From the NCBI RefSeq assembly GCF_009905375.1, contig NC_133657.1, positions 46,116,192-46,180,191 of the forward strand: a stretch of 64,000 nt of DNA, read 5' to 3'. The DNA comes from Apium graveolens. Its lineage: Eukaryota; Streptophyta; Magnoliopsida; Apiales; Apiaceae. Positions within the stretch are counted from its first letter, which is position 1, and every line of letters begins with the position of its first letter. The notes beneath the pieces were generated by a model. The model did no database searches, had not been told where the DNA came from, and saw only the letters and a program-made list of their open reading frames with translations. Of the stretch, positions 46,573 through 56,017 are shown piece by piece. The position numbers were made by a program, and so were the translations under genes.

Positions 46573-49000
46573 TATTGCATAGTTAGTACAGAAGGTGTCC
46601 AGCCTTTAGTACTTGACAAGCAATCTAACAACATGTGGTATATAAAAAAATGAAAAGAAGAGAAAATGAAGAATTTAAGAGAATTATATAAAAAAAATTC
46701 CATAAAACATCTGGCTTGGAGTCTACCCCTGAACTATAGAGGTTTATCACAGGAGAACAAAATATAGATATGTATATATCTCAACATCAAGTATTATAGC
46801 ATCACAATTCATGTTCCTAAATATTTCCCTATTCCGTCCATCATTCTATGGACCCATGCTCTTGCTCGAGCTTAAAAACAATCACCGTTGAAAATCTCTC
46901 GACAACGAAAATAGAATCTCGGATTTCATTCTAGACATCGTAGTTACTAGAATCCATTGCTATACCGCAACCTTCTTCGTATAGTAATACTACTCTTTAT
47001 TGATAAGGAATAAATATTCAATAGGTAGATAATCAACTTAATTAGTCTATCAATGATAACTTATACATCACCACAACCCGATTAGTGGTACTCAATCTCA
47101 ACATCCATTACAATACAACTTTCACGGTTGTAATCGGCTCATTATTCAAAGAATCGTTGATGCATTACTATAGTCCACCACGGACCTACTATAGTCATTC
47201 ATTTTCCATGAAATCTTAATATGTAACCATACAAAGTCCATAGCTATCGTATCCAATTCTTTTAAGGAGGCAACATGATCACCGTTCATGATTCATGAAG
47301 AACACTCCTGAACTTGATGTACATATGACATGAAGCAGATAAAATTGCAGAACAGTTTCAATGAAAACAACGATAGCAGGTTAATACCATTATTAACCAT
47401 ATGTCTTTATTAGGACACATGAAGCTCAAAGGTTCATTAAGTCCTTTCGTAACATGGTCCTGGCTTATTCTCTAGATAGGACCTTCTAAGATAGATAGCC
47501 CGCTCACGATAATTATATGAATTAAATCTTTACCAAACTACTATTACGGTTGAGTATCGCACAATCATCAGAAGGAATGTCAATCTTTCACACCATAATA
47601 CAACCTTCACGGATTTAACCATCATCACTGTATTCCTCTGACACGAGCGCCTATAATTGCTCTCTTACACTTAGAGTGCCGGCCACCTCATTGGCCTTTC
47701 CTGATAGTAATAGTTCCTTAAAATCAATGTCTTTTGAACGATCTCCATCTAAACTTTCTACCTCATTTCCAATCACTGCTTGTGTGCAAATGCTCTTCCT
47801 TAAGCTTTGGTGAAAAAAAAAATATCACCATTTTTCCATAAGTTATTGCATCGGTCTTTAGATGTGAACATCGCCACGAATGACTTTCGGTCATACTTAG
47901 GACGTCTCTTAACTTGGGTCCTTCTTGTTTTCACTAATATTGACCCTCATTGGGTCGATCTATACTTTCTTATGGTTCAACACATGCCTACCTGACATTA
48001 TTATAATTACGTCATATTTCCCTTATCAAAATTTCTATTCTTCAGAACTTTGAATATTACCTTTCTCCTTGTAAAACCTCTAAGGTTATCCTTGAATCAT
48101 CCCTCCTGTATTTCCTAGATATAGGGCATATCAAAATACCAATTACTAATACTAGAACCATTGTCTATGTACTTCTGGAAAAAAAATTCACTGATCCTTA
48201 AAGGTTGTTGTTGCCTTAATCCTTCATTCCGTATTACCCAAACTCATAATGTCCCTATTAAGGGTGAAATGCCAACCTCTATGCATTCCCCCATGGGTCA
48301 TCTCAAGTTATTGAGGTTATATCCTTAATTCCACCTTTAAAAAGGTACTTACATCCTTCCATGGATAACTCAAGTCATATATCCCTGATAAAGGGTATCT
48401 TATTCAATCATTTCCACCTCGATAGTCTATACCAAATTTCACAATAGCATCCTTATTCAAGTTGAGGTCAATCCATATGGCCTCCAAAAGATAAAAATGG
48501 TTATCCACTTTTCTTTCCTGATTTGGTAATGATAGCATGGATGTTCTGAAAGATATTGGCCATGTTCAACGTGAACTTCTTTTTTTTATTTCTATATCCT
48601 CATTTACTTTTGTTGTTTATCTCAACAGTCATCTCAATGTTGAGATATCTTCTATACTTGGTGTCTCCCTTTTTGGGCATCAAGTCACAGGTCTTACATA
48701 CACTTCACATTCTTGAAGGTCACTTCCTTCATCCCATTTTCCTAATTTCTTGTTATCATGTCTCCTCAGTCCATTCATGTTTCCTTATTAATCCATCAGT
48801 CTATCTCAAAGTTTCATCGAATACTCTTAACTTAAAAGGGATAAAATATATGTATCTCTTATGCCTTCAACCATCAACTTTAACTCATGGTGAATCACCC
48901 TCATCCTGACGATTACATACTTTTCTATTTCTATTGCTATGAATCTTTAGGGTTTCCTCATACCCAACTCCCTTATCATTCCTCAAACTCCATTGCCTTT
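46573..49000 (-). pseudogene. pol: Tekay 2 pol, upstream part (very degraded)
   Basis: The minus strand shows only traces. LDTIAMDFVWLHI near 47,240 corresponds to the integrase core start (normally IAMDFV followed by GLP), and RKANEVAGTLS near 47,690 corresponds to the RNase H end. The protease and RT between about 47,750 and 49,000 are not readable with confidence. The segment is joined functionally to 32,851-33,829, from which it was separated by element 1. Plus-strand ORFs at 47,807-47,995 and 48,556-48,909 are antisense or accidental. Confidence 0.55.
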
Positions 49001-49745
49001 ATATTCCTTTCCACTTCAGTTTTTTTTACAATCATTTCATGAACCCACTAATCATTGATTTCAAACATCACGTCGTTCTGGGATTCTTATCCTCGGAACG
49101 AATCTTGACAACTTTTATAACTTAGATTCATAATTCATCATACTCGTCCGCCTTTGTTCTGGCTCTAAAGCTTTTACACTACCTCTATAACCTTGGGAAG
49201 TACTTTCCCGAAAACAATTGACTGAACTTTAATCCGTTTATTATAACCTCTGGCTCCGTGCCTTTATTAGCCTTTCACCAGCGGGTGGCCTCTCTCTTAG
49301 GAGGGTAAGTGACAAAAATAGTCTTTTGCGCTTTGTCAATTATTTAGAATCTCTAATGATTCCTATATTTCCTTTAGCCAGGCTCTTGCCTCGACTGGGT
49401 CAACCTATTCCTTGGAACTCTGAGAGCTTAGCGACTTAAAGGTCATGAAAGAATTTCACACCATATTGTTTCCTCAGGGTGGTGTTTGGGGGTAAAAGTA
49501 TTAGTTTTGCTTAGGCAGGTCCATGAATTGCCTCATAGGAGTACTGTCTTGGTGCTCCCTTCCTTGCTCGAGTTCTCTTTTCTCAGTCTAAATATTTCTT
49601 CCTGCTCCCCACAATCGGGGTCATCTTATATTTTAAAATCCTCATTTTCCACTTCATTATATTTTGGGTTCCTTGTATCTTAATTGCAACCTCCCTGATT
49701 ATCACATTCAGGGTTTGCCCCAAATCTTATTCCTCGTGGGGGCAT
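49000..49745 (-). pseudogene. gag: Tekay 2 gag (degraded)
   Basis: The ATG at 49,745 opens MPPRGIRFGANPECDNQGG. Further along, with frameshifts, the capsid motif REEATRWWKANKGTEPE (about 49,240-49,290) is followed by FSGKYFPR near 49,205, matching the WWES...LEKYFPR pattern of chromovirus gag. No zinc knuckle is readable. Confidence 0.6.
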
Positions 49746-50260
49746 AATTCTTGGAAATTTTTTGAGAATCTCTTGATATTTATCTTACTTGCTTTACTTA
49801 AGTCTTTCCCTCGTTCAGTCCTTACATGATCGTAAATTATGAATTCTCAAGTTCTATAAACTTCATGACACTCTTAAGTGTTAATAGTGAAATTAACAAT
49901 ATGAACTTATCACAACAACCTGATCTGAACTGAAATGAACGAATATATACATAACCATTTGTTCGAAGGTACAACAACTGAACACATGAAGGAGAATTAC
50001 ATCTTTTGATCTGATCGCTTCTATCCCAAAAGTACTACCATAGATAATCATCTAGTCATTAAAACTACTCATTCATAACTTAGGCTAATCCTCCAAAAGC
50101 GGTGCTACATGAAATCCTTGTCTGATCGCTCTGACTCTGCACACTATTATGGATCAAGAAATACGGGCACGCACAACATCCTAATCTGCTCCATTAAAGC
50201 GGTGATGAGGCCTAAGATAGTCGCAAGTAGAGCTGGATCAATCTGGCCCTCAAGATGGCC
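49746..50260 (-). other. spacer between Tekay 2 upstream ORF and gag
   Basis: No motif was recognised. It is AT-rich between about 49,780 and 50,080 and may include the degraded end of the upstream ORF. The plus-strand ORF at 50,109-50,306 is antisense noise. Confidence 0.35.
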
Positions 50261-50926
50261 TCAAGCTGTAATTCGGGTGGTAGCCTCAATCCTTTCCATG
50301 CTATAAGCTAATCCTGCCGGAAGTACCCCGCCTTCAATCCTTGGTGCAGTAAGTCGATCCAACAGATCACTTCTAACATTACGGGCCTCAGACAGGCCAC
50401 CCAAAGTCATATAATAATTAGCGATAAGAGAAACCTGCACGGTAGAATCTAGCATTCCATGGGGTGCAGGAGGTGCAGACCCAGGAGATACAAATGGATA
50501 ACCAAGCTTGGTATCAGGTGACAATAGTGCATGAAATAAATGTGGCATTTCCTCAGTAGGTGCTCGGCTCTGTATAGGGGAGGGAACAGGAATTGGTGGA
50601 ACCTCATGGATGTCTACAGGAACCTCTGGGAGAGGGTCTGATACTGGTATAATTAGTGTTGTGGAAGGCCCCACTCCTTCTGCCCTCATTATCCTCTGTG
50701 CCCTTGGTAACTCTTCATCCTCTAGTGCCACCCTCACGACCATTCTAGCTCTGGTAGTCGCCCTGACTACGGTCATCAATTCCTCAGCAGTCCTCTCTTT
50801 ATTCTCGTCAGGATCCTCCACGAGATCCTCCTCAGCAACAATCCCTTCTGGGATAACATACTCAACCGCAACATTCTCAATATGAATCTCATCCGATCCC
50901 TCGTTAGGGTACTCTATCAGATTCAC
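50261..50926 (-). CDS. Tekay 2 upstream ORF, 221 codons, unknown function
   Basis: An uninterrupted minus-strand frame near the 5' end of the element, about 250 bases after the PBS. The N-terminal third is strongly acidic (EGIVAEEDLVEDPDENKE). The middle is Pro-rich (VPPIPVPSPIQSRAPTEEMP). The C-terminal part (ARNVRSDLLDRLTAPRIEGG, then LAYSMERIEATTRITA) looks helical. No zinc finger, membrane segment or catalytic motif is seen. It sits where an extra ORF also occurs in element 3 (27,851-28,556) and probably element 1. It is the longest open frame left in this element, which may reflect composition or recent loss of the rest rather than selection. It could be an N-terminal gag extension. Confidence 0.5.
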   Translation of the reverse strand: MNLIEYPNEGSDEIHIENVAVEYVIPEGIVAEEDLVEDPDENKERTAEELMTVVRATTRARMVVRVALEDEELPRAQRIMRAEGVGPSTTLIIPVSDPLPEVPVDIHEVPPIPVPSPIQSRAPTEEMPHLFHALLSPDTKLGYPFVSPGSAPPAPHGMLDSTVQVSLIANYYMTLGGLSEARNVRSDLLDRLTAPRIEGGVLPAGLAYSMERIEATTRITA

Positions 50927-51172
50927 AATTTGATCTCCAACATGTAATAAAACATCCTCATGCTGATGCTCCTAAACCTCAGGGTTCGGTGCTCCGTTGC
51001 CCTATATGATAACGAACTATGTTACTATCATGATATCTATAAGGGTTCCTGTAAGGGTTTTAATTGCCAGTACTTTGTTAGGTAGTCCGACTATGAACTT
51101 GGAAAGAGTTCTTATTACCTTAGTGAACTTATCATTTTAATAATGCATCATCTCTGAGGTTTATAACTCTTA

Positions 51173-51184
51173 GCTCTGATACCA
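51173..51184 (-). other. Primer binding site of Tekay element 2 (tRNA-iMet)
   Basis: The minus strand reads TGGTATCAGAGC four bases after the LTR end (GGGGGTGTTACA), complementary to initiator tRNA-Met. Confidence 0.88.
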
Positions 51185-51188
51185 TTTC

Positions 51189-54100
51189 TGTAACACCCCC
51201 AAATTCGGGGTCGGGAATCCGGGTCATCACGAGTTCCATTTCCCTTAATAACACTCAATCTTAATAAACAACCAACTACTGTGTACTGTGACCCCACAAT
51301 AAACACACACCACAAGTTATAGTCTCAGAGATGAATACCTAAAAACAAAGTTATTTTATTCCACAATTATAAACCATTACACCTTAAATAGGGTTTCTGA
51401 ATAAATTTACATTTTCCTTGCCATTATTAAAGTTCATAAATATACATCAACAGTTGAAAACCTAGCCTACTAGTAGTTCCTACCTCAGCAACAGCGTCAT
51501 CCACGCCAACAGGAAACTGCAGAACGTTTCTTATCTGCTTGCAAATTGAGAGCTTAGTCATGTTCATTTTGTCTATCTGTTGTTGTGTGATGAAAGAAGA
51601 AAGCAAGGGTAAGCAACAAGCCCACCAAAATAATATGTATAATGATTAACAATATATGAGCATTCCCATCATAATACTCATGAAAGTCTTGGTCAAGCAA
51701 AAATGAACCAAGTTTAATATCTTAACGCGACTAAGTCGCAAAATATTCAGTATATATGTATATATACTTTTTGAAATTTTGGAAATCCTCTTACATGCAT
51801 AATATACACAAAGTTCCAGTCTATAACTGTATAAAGATATCGTTGCAAGGTGATCTCATATATCCAACCTTGTCTCAACGTTTTTCTGAAAATCTTTGTC
51901 ATACATAAGATAATCATTTACTAGATATAAGTTTAAAAGATGAAGTTATAAGATACTCCAATATACTTATATCTTTTCCGAATACTACTTGAACTACCAC
52001 CGTTCAAGGTATAATCAGTTTCAAAAGTTCATCACATAAATGAGACTACGAGATAAGACTTGAATAAATTCAATCTTTGAAATATCATTCAAAAGAAATG
52101 AAGTTACGAGATACTTCATTAAGTCCCGATATATATATACACCCATATATATATATCTCATACATTCCCTGAAAACCTCTGTCATGACAAGTATAAACCG
52201 AGTTGTCATATCCAATAAATTTGGAAAGAAGAGAATTTTGGCATAAACCTGATATCTTGCTAACTAGGCAAAGATACCAATAAGTAACCTTTTTTACTAG
52301 TAGATGGACGAATTCCCCACTGGTCATCACCCTGGCCGCATTAGGACCTATGCTGGACTGCCACTCAGCCACTTACGCATTGATGGACTCACACTGAGCC
52401 ATTTACACTTTCATGGACGCCCATTGAACCCATGTTGCTTATGCCGACTCAAATAGATGGACTTACTTCCCGAACGTTAGGCAGGTAATCAAAATGTTTT
52501 CTCAAAACAACAACCTCGTTGCGAATAGTAAAATACACCACAGAGCCAGATCCCTCAGGTTTTGAGCGAGTATTTAAATCCCCTTCAAAAGGAAAATCTT
52601 AAATCGAAAAATGAGTTTTGGGATCCGCTTTAACTTCATCATTTTGAAGACTTGAAAACATTTTAAAGAATGTTTAGAGTAATGATGATTTAATAAAATA
52701 AATCAATCCCGATATATTAGAAAATATCTGAATATTATTATTTAAATAATATTCCCATAAGGATAATCTTTATAAAAATAATTGAAGTAGAAGTTTTAAA
52801 AACTCATACTTGAAACGAATAATAAATAACAAAAGACATACTTATACGAAAATACGATCTTTATTTGAATAATGGAAAATCAGTTTGATTATTATTCAAA
52901 ACTATCGAATATACCTTATTCGATTAATAGTTATAGAAAAGTATATATATATATATAATATATATTATACTCGGGAACATCGACTCTCGGTTTAGAAAAA
53001 TGTTCACCCTTGGGTTCCCTATACTAAGGGTATACGCAACTACTGCTTATTTCTAGCATAAGTATTATATAGTTTATAAGCATCTGAATTGATAAAAGAA
53101 TATCAAGATTTCACAACATGCATATATCTACCATATCAACATGCTCCAATATATCGCAAGATTTGTTAATAACAGTCATGCACTTATCTCAAGATAATGC
53201 ATCAATATATTTACATCACAACAACAGTATAACGGGTAGAAAACTTGCCTGAGAGTACAGGGGTAGTCGGGGGTCTGAAATCGCTCTGGTAACCTACAAT
53301 GTCATCAATGTAAAAGGTTAACCTTCGGTCACCATGCGACTACTCAATTCCTGACACTTAGGAGCACTAACGCTTGACTACTAGGTTGTTTACTAACGGC
53401 GTCGCTTACGCACCCCCGGCTCCACTATTTTTATTAAATTGAGAAATAACATTTTTAGGGCGACTCCAACTCGAGACTTTTATTTACCGTCCCTTTCAGG
53501 TTATCAAAAAGTTTCGGGACCAACGAAGCCTTTTTCAATTTCCGAAAATATTTTACAAGTTCGGCGTTTAGTAAAAGTATCCCCGTGAAACGCCGTTTAC
53601 TAAAATGGTCGTTTCTCCTAAACCGTAAGTCCATTTTAGGCGAACCACATATCAAAACGAAGTTTACAACATGCTCTATCTAGTCATGGTGTGGGTCGTG
53701 TCTAGACAGATAGGCTTTCGTGCCTACTATCTAGTGCAAGCTCGGTTTAAAAGAAATCGGGCATTACGACGGCTACGTTTACATGCTTTTCCACTTCTAG
53801 ACTATACCAAAACAACAACCAAGCATCAACCAATCAAAACCTTGTACTATAATATTTAACCAAGTCAAAACTCTTTCATAACCAAACCATTTCAAACCAC
53901 CCCTCCAATATTTTCAACCAACAACAACAATAACCACTAAAAACCAACCATTAACTAACTATACATACATAATCAAACTACTCATCACTTTTAACCACAA
54001 ATCTTATACAAAACTCAAAGTTAAGATCAAGATTCTAGAGTTTATACCTTCCTTGGAAAGTGGGTATTGCTTAACAAACCTTAGATGATCTTTAACTAGC

Positions 54101-54993
54101 CTTATAATGATCAAAACCTCAAAATAAAATCAAGAACACAACATTAGTTCTTGAGTTAACTATTCATCTGAACTATAAAATATTAAAACCGGAATTGAGA
54201 ATCAAGAAGGTTAGGAGAGTGGTTACCTTAAATGTGTAGAGCTTCTCGAGGGCTTCGAGTTGATAGGTAGAACGCGAAAAACGGACAAGGGAAACTCAAG
54301 ATACAAGCATTTCATCTTCCTCCATTTTTATCTCTCTTTCCTCTCGGGTTTTTTGATAAAAATGGGGGAGAGAAAGTGTTTGACTTGGTTTGTGGTGATA
54401 AGGAAGTAATGAGAAGATATTTGTTTGGTTATTGGTTGATTAATGTGAGTGAAAGGTGACATAAGCTTCTTTGGTCACCAATGGCTCATTCTCCTTGCCA
54501 TCTTTTAAGCTTAATCCTTGCATTAAGATGCTAATTAAGTGTCTTAATCTTGCACTAATTGACTCTTCTTCTCGCCACTTGCATTACTTAGTCGTTTAAT
54601 TATTTTATGATTCGTTTATCGTTCATTCTCATTAATCGTTCGAGGAAACGTATCCGTGGTTTCATTGTCAGGGGCTCCATAAATCCTTCTTAATAACCTT
54701 TATTCATTCTTTAATCACCTTTTATAATCCTTGGGTTTAAATCCTTAATTCTTATTCCTTCCACATAATTCCTTCAGTGTTTGGTAGATTCTCGAGAAAA
54801 TGAAAGTGTCCGGTTTCGAATTCTGACGACTTTTACACACACTCATTCTCATTATAGAATACTAATACGAACTTAGAATTTCGATAAAAGGACTCCTATA
54901 TAGCGTAGTCTGATAATTTTCCTTAATCAGCATCATCAGCAAAAATTACTATTCATTAGGGTTTTAAAAATTCCAAAAATTGGGGTTATTACA
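51189..54993 (-). repeat. 5' LTR of Tekay element 2
   Basis: 3.8 kb, colinear with 28,995-32,832. It ends TTATTACA at 54,993 followed by the TTACA duplication. Its U3 end faces the cyclin promoter about 340 bases away, while its own transcription would run leftward, away from the gene. ORFs at 52,021-52,372 and 53,455-53,859 are spurious. Confidence 0.92.
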
Positions 54994-54998
54994 TTACA
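54994..54998. repeat. target site duplication of element 2, right copy
   Basis: TTACA, identical to 28,990-28,994. Confidence 0.85.
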
Positions 54999-55334
54999 TG
55001 CATCTAGTCTATTATATTTCCTCGACAATTTTGTAAATGTCGAAAGTGAATCATTTATTCATATGAAAAAGAAAATACTCCATCAAATCACAAAAATAAT
55101 GTTTTACATAGGAAATAAACAAATAAATAGGAATTTTTTAAAAGGGAAATAACAAGGAATTTGCATGAAAATGTAACTAGGAAAATATAGATTTCATGGC
55201 TTAATGTATGTCAGAACGGGAATATACAATTATTAATAGAAGATTTAGCATTTAATATTTCAGTTTTACTTTATTAGCCAACAAAAAAGAAATAAATGTT
55301 AAAACAGAATATTAAAATTTGAAAGCACATGGTA

Positions 55335-55399
55335 TAACCGTTGAGGCCTAGTGACTTTTGATGGAGTAATCGAACGGCTGAGATTAAGTAGCCGTTGGT
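55335..55399. promoter_or_regulatory. three MSA-like (AACGG core) sites upstream of the cyclin gene
   Basis: The sites are TAACCGTTGAG at 55,335-55,345 (reverse), TCGAACGGCTG at 55,370-55,380 (forward) and TAGCCGTTGGT at 55,389-55,399 (reverse). Each keeps the AACGG core of the M-phase-specific activator element bound by plant three-repeat MYB factors; the first and third differ from the consensus YCYAACGGYYA at one position. They lie 80-150 bases upstream of a TATA box, the expected arrangement for a G2/M-expressed B-type cyclin. Confidence 0.7.
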
Positions 55400-55480
55400 T
55401 TTAAAAGCAAACGAGCGTGAGAGCGGACAATATACAAAACTCTCTTTCCGACCCAATTTCAACTTATCCAGTTCATTCTA

Positions 55481-55488
55481 TATATAAA
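55481..55488 (+). promoter_or_regulatory. TATA box of the cyclin gene
   Basis: TATATAAA within CTATATATAAAATT. Transcription probably starts near 55,510-55,520, before a GA-rich leader at 55,562-55,614. Confidence 0.6.
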
Positions 55489-55514
55489 ATTATTATTATA
55501 GATATATATATTTT

Positions 55515-56017
55515 TATATGTACAATTTACCATTTCTGTCTCTTGAAAAGCCCATATAACACAGAGAGAGAGAGACTGTTAAGGGGGAGAGAGATTCAGA
55601 GAGAGAGAGAGATTTTCTGATTAATCAATCTGTTTAGTGATTGATGGAATTTTCTTTATATTAGTCTCTCTCTTGTTATCGGGATAAAAAAAGAGGAGTG
55701 CTTCAAATTTAAGTCGTATCGTTTGTATAGGCACTGATTTAGAGGTATTCTTGAATTTATTTGCCCGTTTGTTCAAATTGATGATATGGGTTTTGTTTAT
55801 ATTACAAGAAATATATTGGGGTTTTTTAGTTTCTTTTGATTCTTGATTTATAATTTGAATTGGGTCAGCGGTTGTTTTGCTTCTTCATTTTGTTTTTGAA
55901 TTATTCTTTTTGCTTATTGTATATGTGAGCTTCAATGATTTTCTGTACTGTATTAATTTAAAGACGAATCTTCTTTTCATTCTCTTTAGCTGTTGATTTG
56001 ATTGCAGAGGGTTTAAA
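55515..56017 (+). other. cyclin 5' UTR with probable intron
   Basis: The leader has (GA)n runs at 55,562-55,614. A likely leader intron starts GAG|GTATTC at 55,745 and ends TTGATTGCAG at 56,007, just 10 bases before the start codon. A short upstream ORF (ATG at 55,644, six codons, stop at 55,664) would stay in the spliced leader. The transcription start is inferred. Confidence 0.5.

Larger units (their letters stand above)
28995..54993 (-). mobile_element. Tekay element 2, full-length but decayed, carries nested element 1
   Basis: On the minus strand the order is 5' LTR (54,993-51,189), tRNA-iMet PBS, upstream ORF, gag, degraded pol, purine tract and 3' LTR (32,832-28,995), flanked by TTACA. 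Element 1 with its TGTTC duplication is inserted within the integrase-coding part, at 33,830-46,572. Without the insert the element would be about 13.3 kb. The LTRs differ by about 5% in the first 200 bases by eye, so it is clearly older than element 1. No intact reading frame for any polyprotein domain survives. Confidence 0.9.

Noticed and set aside
48556..48909. Plus-strand ORF of 117 codons, hydrophobic
   Set aside because: It lies in the degraded pol of Tekay element 2 on the other strand, is T-rich, and has no motif.
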